From positions 1,614,001-1,678,000 of the forward strand of contig JAESUZ010005469.1 of assembly GCA_017311185.1 (NCBI GenBank): 64,000 nt of DNA, given 5' to 3'. This DNA is from Proteles cristata cristata (Eukaryota > Chordata > Mammalia > Carnivora > Hyaenidae). The position numbers and the translations under genes were made by a program. The notes under the pieces were generated by a model. That model did no database searches and was not told the origin of the DNA. It worked only from the letters and a program-made list of their open reading frames with translations. This document shows, piece by piece, positions 49,470 to 61,385 of the stretch; positions within the stretch are counted from its first letter, which is position 1, and the number at the start of each line of letters is the position of its first letter.

Positions 49470-49695
49470 TTTTTAAAGCTTTATGGAGGTGAAATTTATG
49501 CCCCGAAGTTTCACTTGTTTAAAGTATATAATTCATTGGATTTTAATACATTCCTTTTCATTCCCATTAGCAGTTATTCTCCATTCCCTCCTTCTGAGAA
49601 TTAGACAACTACTAATTTACTGTTTGTAGATTTGCCAGTTCTGGATATTTCACATCAACGGTATCATACAATGCCACATAATTTTTTTTTAAATA
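49470..49695 (-). mobile_element. L1 fragment, antisense
   Basis: AGCTTTATGGAGGTGAAATTTATG, TTGTTTAAAGTATATAATTC and CCAGTTCTGGATATTTCAC are the antisense old L1 end block. Confidence 0.65.
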
Positions 49696-49904
49696 CAGCT
49701 TTGAGTCAAGAATTGGGTTGGCCTTCAGAATAATTTTGAGTTGGGTTTAGGGTATATCCCATATGTAAAAACTTAGTTTTGTAAGAAATGATGAATTTCT
49801 GATTCAGTAGGGTAATCTATCATTTAAAAAGCTTCTATAAATTTAATAGGAAAATGTATCTTTTGATGAAAAATTTGTGTGCTGCATGTTGGAGTGGCCA
49901 TTCC

Positions 49905-50080
49905 CTAAGCGTGGTGCTAGGTTAGGCGGCACCAGTGTCACATGGGGATTTTAGCACACAGTTCTTGGACCCCACCTCGTAATTACTGAACCAGAAGCTG
50001 GGGTGTGGGACCCAGCAATCTGCTTTAACAAGCCTTCCAGATGATTCTGGTGCATGTGAAGTTTGGAAACACTAGTAATG
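49905..50080 (+). mobile_element. MER5-type hAT transposon fragment
   Basis: TTGGACCCCACCTCG, CAATCTGCTTTAACAAGCC and GATTCTGGTGCATGTG with GAAGTTTGGAAACACTAG follow the MER5A/B right half. Confidence 0.75.
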
Positions 50081-50439
50081 CAAGTAGGCATTCCTTAGGA
50101 TTTTCCAGTTTTATAAGTTTAGAATTCTTTAAATGTGATTTTTTTTTTTCCTGAAATGGGACAGATTTTATATGTCCCATTTTTATAAGCTATGTCCTTA
50201 TAGCTTCATAGAACACAGTTTCTTTTATGTTCAGTTTAGAGGAATGACTGTACCTCCTTCCCCAGCATTTAAAAATGAAGATATTTATGTTGTAAATATT
50301 GGTAAATTTTAAAACAAACAATATCAACCAAACTTTGACTAAACATTGTTTGGTTAATAACAAAATAGTGGTATTGAGCAATTAATGAAGACTGAATCAT
50401 TAATCAAGAAGTTAGAATACACTCAGGGATTTAGAGGAG

Positions 50440-50675
50440 GGGCACCTGGTTGGCTCAGTCTGTTAAGCGTCTGACTTCAGCCCAGGTCATGATCTCTCTC
50501 ACCGTTCTCTTGAGTTCAAGCCTTGCATCGGGCTCTGTGCTGACAGCTCAGAGCCTGGAGCCTGCTTCACATTCTGTGTCTCCCTCTCTCTGCCACTCCC
50601 CAGATGGCACTTTGTCTTTCCCTCCCTCCTTCTGCCTCCCTCTCCCTCTCTCTCTCAAAAATAAATATTAAAAAA
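50440..50675 (+). repeat. Carnivore SINE, long form
   Basis: GGGGCACCTGGTTGGCTCAG head; the tail runs into a second, headless copy. Confidence 0.93.
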
Positions 50676-50838
50676 GGCTCAGGTCATGATTTCACATTTT
50701 GTGGTTTCGAGCCCCCCATGTCAGGCTCTGTGCTGACAGCTCAGCCTGGAGCCTGCTTCGGATTCTGTGTCTCCCTCTTTCTCTGCCCCTCCCCCACTTG
50801 TACTCTGTCTCTACCTCTCAAAAAATATTTTAAAAAAA
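50676..50838 (+). repeat. Headless carnivore SINE
   Basis: Starts at GGCTCAGGTCATGATTTCAC, so the first 40 or so bases are missing. Body and tail present. It may be a partial duplication of the upstream copy, or a separate insertion trimmed by a later event. Confidence 0.87.
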
Positions 50839-51162
50839 TCAAGACGCACTGTAATGTTTTGTGCCTTCATGTTCTCATAAGTATACCCTTTATCTTTGAA
50901 AAGGCAGCATTGTTAGATCTCTTTTGGTCTAGTGACTTTTTTGTTGTATTTAAGGTTAATTTTTAGAAACTAGGTTTCTGATGATTTGCCTTTCCCCACC
51001 CCCACATTGGAGTGTGGTTATTTGAGCTTTTCAGTCTGGATTTTGCATAAATGAGAGTTTATTCTAACAGCCTGTAGTTAGGGATTTGGGAAAGGAAGAA
51101 CACAGGAGAAGAAATGGCCGTTTGGAGAACTACTTCTTCATAACTGATTTATAGATAAGATT

Positions 51163-51377
51163 AAAAAAATTTTTTTTAATGTTTTGTTTATTTCTGAGAG
51201 AGAGACAGCATGAGCAGGGGAGGGTCAGAGAGAGAGGGAGACACAGAATCTGAAACAGGCTCCAGGCTCTGAGCTACCTATCAGCACTGAGCCCGACGGG
51301 GCTCGAACCCATGAACTGTGAGATCATGACCTGAGCCGAAGTTGTACGCTCAACCGACTGAACCACTCAAGCACCCC
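51163..51377 (-). repeat. Carnivore SINE, long form, antisense
   Basis: Perfect 13-bp target pair TATAGATAAGATT (51150-51162 and 51378-51390). Confidence 0.96.
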
Positions 51378-51754
51378 TATAGATAAGATTTTTTAAAAGA
51401 TATTTTAAAAGATTTAAACGATATTTAGTGATGAATTTAGTGCAGAATCCTTTTGTAGCTTCATTCATTTTTGCTCTGACCTAGAAACATTTTCTTAGCA
51501 TTTTATGACATTCACAGTAAATTCATCCAGCAATCAAGTTTTGAATATTAGACAACAATAAGCCCTTATGTATACCAACTGTGGCCATCTGCTAGGTATC
51601 TTAAAACATATTCAAGACAGATTCTTAGTAAATGAGGCTGACATAGACCCAGTGCTTTTGCTGGAGCCCAGTCTTGGTGTTATCTTTGATGAGGTAGTCT
51701 GGTCCTTCCGCTTCCCCTCCACATGTAGCCAGCTAGCAGCTCGTGGTCTTTTCC

Positions 51755-52285
51755 TTTAAGGCACACGCTGATCTCTCCATTCTTGTCTATCCCCTCTGCA
51801 GCTTAGTAATCCATAGTGTCCTAATGCTATCTTGGTCTGTTTGTACTCTTCATGTCCAAGTCCAATGTTGTCATTTCCCTGTTCAAAAATCGCCAGTGGC
51901 TTCCTTACTAACATTACCAACAAACAGAACTCCAAGTGCTATCTTTAAGTGCTATTCATAAGAACTTCTATGAATTAGCCTGTATTTACCTCTCCAGCCT
52001 CCTCACGATTTTCCACTGTTAACATAAATCTTTCTCTTGTCTCAGATCCTTGCTTATTTTTTCTTTATTGGGAAGCACCTTCAGATTTTTATTCACTTGT
52101 ATCTTAACTCAGATCCTCTTTTTTAGGTTTATATTATTCCTTGCTATGATGATTGAATTTTTTTTTTCTTTTTTCCTTCACCTACAAGTGAGGAGTTTGG
52201 GGAGCAGGGACTATCTTGTTTATCATCATTTAAGTGCTGGTGCATAGTAGCTGTTAAATAAATATTGATATTGAAAGTGTACCCT
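51755..52285 (+). repeat. L2 LINE 3' region
   Basis: AATCGCCAGTGGCTTCCTTAC, TACCTCTCCAGCCTCCTCACG, GGAGCAGGGACTATCTTG and GCATAGTAGCTGTTAAATAAA follow L2 order to the 3' end. Confidence 0.8.
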
Positions 52286-52334
52286 TTAGATAAAATCATT
52301 TGTTGATTATGAATTTGCTGTCCATTAACCAACA

Positions 52335-52570
52335 TTTATATAGTGCTTAAGACAACTAGATCAGAAGGCTGTCTGAATTCTGACTGCCATTTACCTTCTA
52401 CATGACCTTGGGCAGGTTACCTAGCCTTGTGTCTTTTTGTTCGTTATTTGTAAAATGGGCATAATATATTTTACCTCAGTATTTTGGGTTCCAAACGAGA
52501 TATTACATGAAAAGTGCTTAGAACAGCTCTTTGCATGTGTTAAACCAATGTCAGCTATTAAAGATAATGT
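52335..52570 (+). repeat. MIR SINE
   Basis: CATGACCTTGGGCAGGTTACC, TATTTGTAAAATGGGCATAA and AAAGTGCTTAGAACAGC are MIR core and right arm in sense orientation. Nearly full length. Confidence 0.88.
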
Positions 52571-52904
52571 TGCATATTATTTTTTGAAGATGCGTTAAAC
52601 TGTTTGAAATGCAGTTTGAGGTTTGCTGACTGATCGCTATTGCTTACAGAAGAAACACACTTACAGGTCTATCTCTAAAGTCTAGAAAATTTAAGTGAAG
52701 ATGGTATTTTTGTTGAGTGTATCTCCTTACTGATCTTAATACAAAGAGCTTGGATGCTCAATTCTAGGAACTTCAAAAAATGCCTATCACAGGCTGTTCC
52801 AGAACGTGCCAGATACGTAGTTTCAGGAGTGAAGGTGAATGGGGAGGGGACTAGTTAGTGTTGTGTATAACCTGTCCACTGGAAAGGAGTAAAGGAATGC
52901 AGTC

Positions 52905-53109
52905 GGGGCGCCTGGGTGGCTCAGTCCGTTAAGCATCCGACTTTGACTCAGGTTATGATCTCGCGGTCTGTGGGTTCGAGCCCCGCATCGGGCTCTGTGC
53001 TGGCAGCCTAGAGCCTGCTTCAAATTCTGTGTCTCCCTCTCTCTCTGCCCCTCCCCACTCATGCTCGCTATCTGTCTCTCAAAAATAAACACTTAAAAAA
53101 AAAAAAAAA
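52905..53109 (+). repeat. Carnivore SINE, long form
   Basis: Target pair AAAGGAATGCAGTC (52891-52904) and AAAGGAATGAAGTC (53110-53123). Confidence 0.95.
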
Positions 53110-53123
53110 AAAGGAATGAAGTC

Positions 53124-53620
53124 CTAGGTTAGGATTGTATGTTCTTCTATGCTTGTTCTCATATACAACCTCTGTAGTCTCGCTGTAACTGTGTGTGTCA
53201 GTATGGGACTTGCATAGATTCTTACAAGCCTTGTACCAAGAAAGAGGAGAGGAACTGTTTATTCATCTCTAGACCAGCAGGTTCATGGCACATAATAAAT
53301 ATATATTCAGTTGTCTCTTGAGTCATTTGCTATTATAAAGAAGGCATGCTGTTATAAAACTAGTTATAAAACAGTATATGTCATGTTTTGTGATTTAATA
53401 ATGAGAAATGAAGCAGCAACTGAGAGCTGGTGTTTTAAGAGATAAGACTTTCTATTACTCGGCAACAATTAAATGAGTTTTGAGTTTTGTATTTTCAGTT
53501 CTGATTAGCTTTTCCATTTTTTATGTGCAACTTCTGGTTTGCTCTAAAGGTAGAGAGCTCCAGGTGTGTGATAATTGAGCTTTGATAACCTATAATCAAC
53601 AAAATGTGTTGATCCACTGT
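53124..53620. other. PSIP1 intron 3, unassigned part
   Basis: No repeat or exon recognised. Confidence 0.35.
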
Positions 53621-53621
53621 T

Positions 53622-53744
53622 ACTGGTAAGGCTTCCAGTTAACGGTAGTTACGTTTGGGGGAGTCAAAGTTACTTGAGGATTTCTGGCTGATTGTATGGG
53701 GGGTCAGCACCCTAAAACCCCCCATGTTCTTCAAGGGCAACTGT
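53622..53744. mobile_element. Tigger/MER44-type DNA transposon fragment
   Basis: GGTAAGGCTTCCAGTTAACGG, GGGGGAGTCAAAGTTAC and the end TTCTTCAAGGGCAACTGT match one half of a small non-autonomous Tigger element. The other half is lost. Confidence 0.65.
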
Positions 53745-53934
53745 TAATGATTTCCTATTTTTAGGACATTTTACATTAGCCTTGATTCTTAATGGGCTAT
53801 GACTTTGGTATTTAAAGTCCAGAGTTCACGTATATAGGGGTATAGTGTCTGTATTTTAGTAGATGTTTCAAAGTCTGTATTATAGTAGATAAAGGAAACT
53901 CTGGAACGCTGTTAAGGAATACTATACAAAGTTG

Positions 53935-54030
53935 AGGCTTTACTGTTTAATAGCTAGATGACCTTACTTGAATGAGTTAATCCTCTGACCCTTAATTTTC
54001 TAATCTTTAAAATGAAGATTTTGGCGATGC
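53935..54030 (+). repeat. MIR fragment
   Basis: AGCTAGATGACCTTACTTG then CTAATCTTTAAAATGAAG is a diverged MIR core. Confidence 0.5.
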
Positions 54031-54353
54031 CTGTGTTTCCTTTCATCCCTGGAATTTGGTGGGTAACTTTGAATTAATGTATATCTTTTCATTGGTAAAA
54101 CTAAAACACACACCACCTAGAGTTTTCTAAAAAGGAATCAACTCATTTTTACTCCAATTTTTTAGAAATGACCCTAAAACGTGTTAATGTTTTGATGTAT
54201 TTTCTTTGAGATTTGTAAGTCATATTAATTTTTAAATTTTTTATCTTTTTTTGTATGTCATTTTAAAGTGGAAAGCTTTGAAGAATGAATCAGCCATAGC
54301 CACATCCAGTTATGCCCTTGGGGACTAGTGATGTCTGTCTAAAAACTAATCTG

Positions 54354-54555
54354 GGGGCACCTGGATGACTCAGTCAGTTAAGCCTCTGACTCTGGCTTAG
54401 GTCATGAGCTCGCAGTCCATGAATTTGAACCCCACATCTGGCTGTATGCTTACAGCTCAAAGCCTGGACCCTGCCTCGAGGTCTGTCCCCTCTCTTTCTG
54501 CCCCTCCCTTGCTTGTCCTCTCTCTCAAAAATAAACATTAAAAAATAAAATAAAA
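54354..54555 (+). repeat. Carnivore SINE, long form
   Basis: GGGGCACCTGGATGACTCAG head; CTAATCTGG before and TTTATCTGG after hint at a target duplication. Confidence 0.9.
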
Positions 54556-54654
54556 ATTTATCTGGACCCTCTTCATCAAACCTGTGGGATTGCATCCCCA
54601 CAGAGAAAGAAGTGCCTGCGTGTGGTGCTTCTGCTTTTATTTATTTTTTTTAAA

Positions 54655-54815
54655 TTAAACTAGCAGACCTATAATAATGTATAAGTTTAAGGTGTACCTT
54701 TTGATTTGATACATTTATATATTGCAATATGATAACCACTATGATTTGATACATTTCTGTATTGCAGTATGATTACCACTATAGCAGTAGCTAAAACCTC
54801 CCGCATGTTCCATGA
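54655..54815. mobile_element. L1-derived fragment with internal duplication
   Basis: AATGTATAAGTTTAAGGTGTACC and AAAACCTCCCGCATG resemble the UTR-like block of old L1s. It contains a 40-bp imperfect tandem duplication (54703-54742, 54743-54782). Confidence 0.5.
54703..54782. repeat. Imperfect 40-bp tandem duplication
   Basis: Two 40-bp units, each starting GATTTGATACATTT and ending ACCACTAT, differ at a handful of positions. Confidence 0.9.
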
Positions 54816-54889
54816 TTATCATTCCTTATCTATGATGAGAGTGTCAGGATTCTTTTTTCTGCCTCCATGGTTTTTTAAGTCTCGTTAAG

Positions 54890-55160
54890 AGTTTCCTTAG
54901 TCTTGAGTATATTCGATGACCCAGCAGTACTTCTGAGGATATATTACGAAGATAGATGCAAAGATTGAGAAATATTATATTTATTGTGGCTGTTATTTTA
55001 TAGTAGAAAATTTGTTGCAGAAAATAGTCCAACAATAGACAAGTCGATTTTGAGATAGCCATTCAGTGAAATAGTAGGTAGCTGTTAGTAATTATTGCCA
55101 TGAAGAAATATTCATTTTAATTTGGAAAAGTATGGAAGACTAGCATATATATCAAAATTA
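54890..55160 (+). mobile_element. Old LINE 3'-like fragment
   Basis: GACCCAGCAGTACTTCTGAGG, AGTCCAACAATAGACAAG and GCCATTCAGTGAAATAG follow the order of LINE 3' ends ('cccagcaattccact ... cccaacaataggg ... tggaatactatgcagc'). Confidence 0.5.
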
Positions 55161-55269
55161 ATATCTATATGTATATATACAGCTAAAAAGCAGGCTGAAC
55201 CAGTGACTGTTGGTAGTTGGTAAGATTTGGATCATTTTTGTTTGGTAGGATGTGGTATTCACTGAAGAA

Positions 55270-56260
55270 TATTTTAACAGCTTTATTGAGATATAATTCC
55301 TATCTCTTCATCCACTGAAAGTGTACAATGCAACACATCTTAGTATATCCAGAGAGAAGTGCAGCCATTAGCACAATTTTAAGACATTTTTACATGCCAT
55401 AAAGAGACCTTGTACTCATTAGCAGATACTTCCATTTCTCCCCAATTCTACCTGTTTTCCCGTAAGCAGTCTCTAACGTATTTGCCTGTTCTGAGCATTT
55501 CATATAAATGGAACTGAACAGCATGTGGTCTTTATTGACCTTTTTCATATACCATGTTTTCTTTCTTTAACTTTTTTTAATGTTTTTATTTATTTCTGAG
55601 AGAGAGAGACAGTGACAGTGTGAGCAGGGGAGGGTCAGAGAGAGAGGGAGATACAGAATCTGAAACAGGCCCCAGGCTCTGAGCTAGCTGTCAGCACAGA
55701 GCCCGATGCGGAGCTTGAACCCACAAACCGCGAGATTCTGAGCCAAAGTTGGACGCTTAACCGACTGAGCCACCCAGGCACTCCTCATATAGCATGTTTT
55801 CAAGGTTTATCTGTATTGTAGCATGTGATAGTGTTTCATTACTTTTTATTGTCAAATATTCTATTGTATTAATCTGTCATTTTAATTATCTATTCATCAG
55901 TGCATAGACATTTGGATTGTTTTACTTTTGGCTATTATGAATAATGCCAAATTTTGTGTATATCCGTTTTTGCATGAACACGTTTTTTACTTCTTTGGGA
56001 GTGGAATTCCTGGGTCAAATGATAACTTCTGTTTAATCCTTTCAGGAATTGGCCAGATCATTGTCAAGTCAGCCATGCATCATTTAAACATTCCTACCAG
56101 CAATATATGAGGATTTTAATTTCTCCATATCTTTGCCAAAATGTGTTATCTTTTGTATTCAACCTATCCTAGTGGGTGTGAAGATAGTATCTTGTGGTTT
56201 TGATTTACATTTTACTGATGACTAATGATTTGAGCATTTTTTCATGTGTAAATATTGTAA
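55270..56260 (-). mobile_element. L1 fragment, antisense, split by a SINE
   Basis: GGCTATTATGAATAATGCC, TGGAATTCCTGGGTCAAATG and ACTAATGATTTGAGCATTTTT are antisense to the L1 ORF2 end and 3' region. A SINE occupies 55561-55784. Confidence 0.75.
55561..55784 (-). repeat. Carnivore SINE, long form, antisense
   Basis: TCATATACCATGTTTT (55545-55560) before and TCATATAGCATGTTTT (55785-55800) after: a 16-bp target pair with one mismatch. Confidence 0.95.
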
Positions 56261-56375
56261 GCTTCTGTGCATAACATAAATTATTTAGATTTGTGAAGTT
56301 TTTCTAATTTAGAAAGGCATAGTTAACTTAAATTTGGTATATTGGTTACAGATGCAAATTGAAGTGTGACTTATA

Positions 56376-56700
56376 TAGTTGACTGTTGGACCACATGGGG
56401 GTTAGAGGCACTGACCATGCCATTGAAAACCTACAAATAACTGACTCCCCAAAAACTTGACTGCTAATAGTCTTATCAGTAATTTAGTAAGTTATCAAGT
56501 ATTTTGTATGTTATGTGTATTATATGCTATTCCTATGATAAAGTAAGCTAGAGAAAAGAAAACGTAGTTTAAATTTTAAGAAAAAAATACATTTAACAAT
56601 GCAGTAAAAAAAAAAACAAAACCCCAAAAAAACCAAAACCCCTCCTTATCATAAGTGTGCCTGCACAGTTCAAGCCCATTTTGTTCAAGGGTCAACTGTA
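56376..56700. mobile_element. MER44/Tigger-type non-autonomous DNA transposon
   Basis: The left end AGTTGACTGTTGGACCACATG and the right end GTTCAAGGGTCAACTGTA are inverted repeats. The interior CTGACTCCCCAAAAACTTGAC with AAAGTAAGCTAGAGAAAAG is typical. Both ends are present and there are no coding remains. Confidence 0.75.
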
Positions 56701-57349
56701 ATGTGAACATCATGAATAGTAAAATAATAGAAAGTAGAGCTTGGAATCTGAGTCTGAAGGAGGATCAGGGGAGAATATTTTAAAAACCTATTCAGCAAAA
56801 GTAAGAATAACAGTTACCCAAGGATAATCAAAAAGTGTATGCAAACAAGGTGGTGTGAATAAGACCCAAGTATAAATTATTACATTAGATGTGTAGGTAG
56901 AATTCTCTTAGGACTTTTAGATTGGATTAATAAATAATCTAGCTGTGTCTTATTTTGTGAGAAAAGGCTCAAACAAGACATGACCAAATAACCATACAAT
57001 GTCACAGAGAGCAAGAATGGTAGTATATATGCTATCTAATAAAAAAATAGAATGTTAAAGTCAGCATGCGGAGGAGAGAAGCATACAGGCCCAATGGGCA
57101 TGAATTTTGGCTGCCATGATTTAGATAACACCAGTCCCCCAGCAACATTGTTCAAATTTCACATACCCTGGAATATTAACTGTAATTGCATAAACTACAA
57201 AATTTGCTATCTTTTCAGTCCACAAGTGTAAATGTAATATCAAATGCATAACACATCACTTTTTTTCAAAGGCTCTTGGTGATTGGTCACTGTGCATCTG
57301 TTTTTCAATTCACGTAGATGGCACAATGTTTAGTGGTGGTGTTGCCTCT

Positions 57350-57830
57350 TTGTCTTTCAGTGATATGCTCGCCCAGATTACATTTAAAGAACCAGATAGG
57401 GAATTGGCCAACATAGCTGAAAGTGCAGGCAGCAGAGAAACAAATTAATAACGGTAGAAGTGAAATTTGAACTGAATGCAAATGGAGTTACAGAATAAAT
57501 CGCTAACCTTCGAATGTAGACATGCTCCATTTGGAGAGACTGGATATGCAGCCAGAGGAACCTAGTGAAGGCAAGCTTATCAACATAAATGAGGAAAGTG
57601 GTGGTAATAAAAAGGAGGAAGATGTCTCAGAGGAAATGGTGCCAACAAAAAACATTAAAGATATTTCACAACATTGAAAGTGCAAAGGATAAAATGTTGG
57701 AAGCTGATCAGACTTAGAAAGGAGTATGACAGTTCGCCAAGGCATAGAAAATATGCTCCCTCCATACATAAGTTCTATGATCAGAAGAAGGCAAGAACCA
57801 TTCAAATTATTTTAGCTCAGTTGTTTTAAC
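57350..57830 (+). pseudogene. Decayed Tigger/pogo-type transposase, C-terminal part
   Basis: The plus strand encodes broken frames that together resemble the acidic linker and C-terminus of Tigger-type transposases. A Glu-rich stretch lies at about 57,520-57,670 (EESGGNKKEEDVSEEM). Across a stop and frameshifts it is followed by a helix-like 'NIESAKDKMLEAD'. The end is a final 'HKFYDQKKARTIQIILAQLF' and a stop (about 57,769-57,828), where Tigger proteins carry a 'YDEKK...T..L..FF' ending. Several stop codons show that it is dead. No ITR was located for it. Family assignment is by recall of the pattern, not by alignment. Confidence 0.5.
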
Positions 57831-58131
57831 AGAAAAAAAAAACTCGGTCTCCGTGTTTTCTGATGTTTTAGAGTGTAAATATTTTTAGTATATTTTTTCA
57901 TGTCTTTTCACTGTCAGTAATAGAGTGGTTAATGTTTTGACAATTTTTAAAAGTTAATGGAACAATCATAATTTTTACCACTGCATGGTCATTTTTTTAG
58001 TCTTATGTTATCATGCAAAGTGAAGTCTGCCTGTTTTGAGAAAAGAAAAATAATCCACGTAAATTTAACTGTCACACCATCATGGTAGAATCAGTCTTCT
58101 CTTTTGAATCGCTTTTAGGTTTAGAGTCCTA

Positions 58132-58382
58132 TCTTAAAATACCCCATGTTTGAAGTTTTAAAACATTTTTCAATAATTTTATTGACTGTTTAATGTCCTT
58201 ACCACTTTTGGAAATTCCCTGATGCCAACTTTGAGTCCATTGGGCATTTTGAACCATAAGGGATGATGCTGACTTTGTATATTGCTGCTTAATATCCACC
58301 TTTTTCAGTTTTCTTTCCATCTTCTGATTCTCTGATGGTATTGTGTTTTTTGTTGTCTTTGGCTTTACGGGTTGTTTTTGTA
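58132..58382 (-). pseudogene. Lys-rich open frame of unknown origin, possibly a retrocopy remnant
   Basis: On the minus strand, about 84 codons are open from about 58,382 down to the stop near 58,129. The composition is coding-like (many Lys, Gln, Ser), including QPVKPKTTKNTIP and later SASSLMVQNAQWTQSWHQGI. I do not recognise the family. No splice sites, start context or poly-A tail were established. It sits antisense in PSIP1 intron 3. It may equally be a chance open frame. Confidence 0.25.
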
Positions 58383-58399
58383 AGGTTTTAGGAGAGATA

Positions 58400-59895
58400 A
58401 TTTATGTTAAATTGCTTTGGTCTAACTAGAAGTATATTTGTGATGGAGATTTAATTTATTTACTTGGAATTTGAAACATGTAGGAGGAATTGTTTTACTA
58501 TTTTAACTAAATATGTTAGTTTTTCTAATTTGAGAGGGTAGGTAGGAATGAATGATTCCTAGTAAAAGGCTGAATTTCTGGATCAAATGAGATACTGATT
58601 TCATTGTGCTTTAACCAATGTGCAGCTAAAAATACATGTATTCAGTGAGTCTTCCTAAATTACAGAATTTAAATTATAAAGCTGACTTTTGTATGCACTA
58701 GTTTTATTTAAGTAGAGCTCGAAGTGTCTTTTAATTAAAATTTATCCTAAAGCCTCTTAAAATACTCTAACTGGAGTGATAACTGTAGTCATTAGGTCCC
58801 TAATTCTTAAAAGAATTTCAACAGGTAAGTAATTTGTGACATATACTTAATAATTTATAATCTTAAGCTGTAGCACATTTTAGACAAAATGAATAGTAAT
58901 CTGGTTTTCCTCTTCCTTTGGAGAATACATACACACACCAAACAGCGTAACAAAAAAATTCCTACATACTGGTGGATCTTCCATTATAGAAGTGACAGAT
59001 TCTGGAAGACTGACTGAGGGAGATACAGGGGTTTGCTCTGGAGAACATCTCCAGTGCGTGTGCACGCAGTTAATTCTCATCTTTCATGGATTCCATGTTT
59101 GTGAGTTTGCCTGCTCACTGAAAACATAGTTGTAATCCCAGTACTCATGGTGCCTTCATGTGCAAGCAAAATGGCCAAAAATTTGAGTAATTTAATGCGT
59201 ACATTCCTAGCTGAGGCTGACCAAGGCAATACTTTGCCCTGTTTTCACTCTCCTACTGTAAACAAGTGTCCTTTTTGCAGTTTTGTGCTATAATTTTTGC
59301 ATTATTGTGCTTTTTTGGGTTGGTCATTATGCAGCTTGCATTAGCCCCCAAGTACGGTGCTGAGGTGCTATTGAGCATTCTTAAGTGCAAGAAGACTTTC
59401 TGTGCCATGTAGAGCAAGTATGTGGTATAGAAGTTGAAGGCTGTGAGTTCATTGTTAATGAGTCACTAATACATATTAACAGGTCTTTTAACAGAAACAT
59501 GTGAAAAACAAGGTTATATGTTGATTGGTTGGTGAAAATGTGACCAGAGGCTCACAGGAACCCTGCCCTGTATTTTCCCTTGGGCAGTGGTGCATTATTC
59601 ACTAATTCAGTGTTTGTGGTGACTTTGTAGAACATAACTACCACAAATAAAAGAATGACTTAAATGAATATATGAATGAACAAATGAACCAGTTATAACT
59701 TCTGATTCCTTCATTGAATAAAGTAAAATTTTTAACATATTTTTTTCCAAAAGCTTATGTACATGTGTGTGTATGTAATGTACCTCATTGATAGTATTTT
59801 GAGTTGTGTCTGTATTAGACTGTACTTCGAAATCAGTCTTTGGAGTGCATTTTAAATGGATTGATTAATGCAATTATATCACAGTTCTTTAAATT
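58400..59895. other. PSIP1 intron 3, unassigned part
   Basis: About 1.5 kb with no repeat or exon that I can name; AT-rich. Confidence 0.35.
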
Positions 59896-59899
59896 TTGG

Positions 59900-60010
59900 G
59901 GCTTTTTAAAATTATAAATTGTACATAAAATTTACCATTTTAACCATTTTTAAGTGTACACTTCAGTGGCATTAAGTACATTCACATTGTACAACTTGAA
60001 TGTTTTTTTA
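59900..60010 (-). mobile_element. L1 fragment, antisense
   Basis: ATTTACCATTTTAACCATTTTT and AGTGTACACTTCAGTGGCATT are the antisense end block of old L1s. Confidence 0.7.
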
Positions 60011-60181
60011 ATACAGGCCTGTGGGTCCTAGGAGCTTGTGATTGAATTTAATAAAAGTATTTGAACTTAAATCTAATGAATTATTTGTGCTGCCCTTTAA
60101 GTAAGATTTTTATTGCATTTTGGGTTAAGAATTGTCTAGAATTGCATCCTAGGGTAGTGCTATTTAATAACATATATTTGA

Positions 60182-60376
<195 letters not shown>

Positions 60377-60692
60377 TAAAATTTAGTTGAGTATCATTTA
60401 TTCAGTCATGGGGGATAATCACTATTCTAGCTTTAGGAAAAATATTAAGAGCCTTGTAAATTTCAGGTTAAAGTATGCTTGTTTGTGCGATTGAACCTTG
60501 CTTGACCTTTAATGTCTAGCTGAACTGATGAAAATACTACCTTCATGGTTAAACAGAACACTGGGAAATAATTAAGTCCTTCTGCTTGACAGCTTATTTA
60601 ATGTATCACTGAATTCAAAGCTATATGTACTGTTCTCTTAAATTCAGGTAGTATAACTTGAAGAAGGTATGTTTTTTTTTCTTACTCATTTT

Positions 60693-60855
60693 TTAAAGTT
60701 TATTTTTATTTTGGGAGTGGGGGGAGAGAGGAAGAGACAGAATCCTAAGCAGGCTCTGTGCTGTCAGCAGGGTTCGATCTCATGAACCATGAGACCATGA
60801 CCTGAGCCAAAATCAAGAGTTGAACACTTAACCAAATGAGCCCCCCAGATGCCCC
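60693..60855 (-). repeat. Carnivore SINE, shortened, antisense
   Basis: Flanked by TTTTTCTTACTCATTTT (60676-60692 and 60856-60872). The body has lost part of the usual CTGAGCTGTCAG region. Confidence 0.93.
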
Positions 60856-61061
60856 TTTTTCTTACTCATTTTAATTCCTTAATCCATAAAATTGTATTAG
60901 ACTACAAACCTCAAATGGGTTAAATATGTGGTAAAAGCACTGATAGCACTGTGCAAATTATACTTAATGTTTTTGGAATCTAGAAGAGCAGCCTTAAACC
61001 TCCTTTTTATTCTGTTTTTCATGTGGCCAGAGGTTTTGTTCATTTAAATTAGACTGAGAAA

Positions 61062-61160
61062 GGGGCATCTGGCTGGTAGTAAACAGCATGTGACTTTTGA
61101 TCTTGGGGTCATGAGTTCAAGCCCCACATTGGATGTAGCGCTTACTTTAAAAAAAATACA
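61062..61160 (+). repeat. Carnivore SINE, short form
   Basis: GGGGCATCTGGCTGG head with TTGGATGTAGCGCTTAC end; head-only subtype. Confidence 0.85.
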
Positions 61161-61166
61161 TAATAA

Positions 61167-61385
61167 GGGGCACCTGGGTGGCTTAGTCAGTTAAGCGTCC
61201 AACTTTTGCTTAGGTCATGATCTCGCGGTTCGTGGGTTCGAGCCCCGTGTTGGGCTCTGTGCTGACTGCCAGCTCAGCCTGGAGCCTGCTTCTGATTCTG
61301 TATCTCCTCTCTCTGACCCTCCCCTGTTCATGCTGTCTCTCTCTCTCTCCTAGAAATAAATAAAATACTAAAAAATAACAACAAA
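61167..61385 (+). repeat. Young-like carnivore SINE
   Basis: GTGCTGACTGCCAGCTCAG and CTCTCCTAGAAATAAATAAA match the young subfamily, but it keeps TCTGATTCTGTATCTCC in the body, so it is a side branch. ACATAATAAG lies on both sides. Confidence 0.93.
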
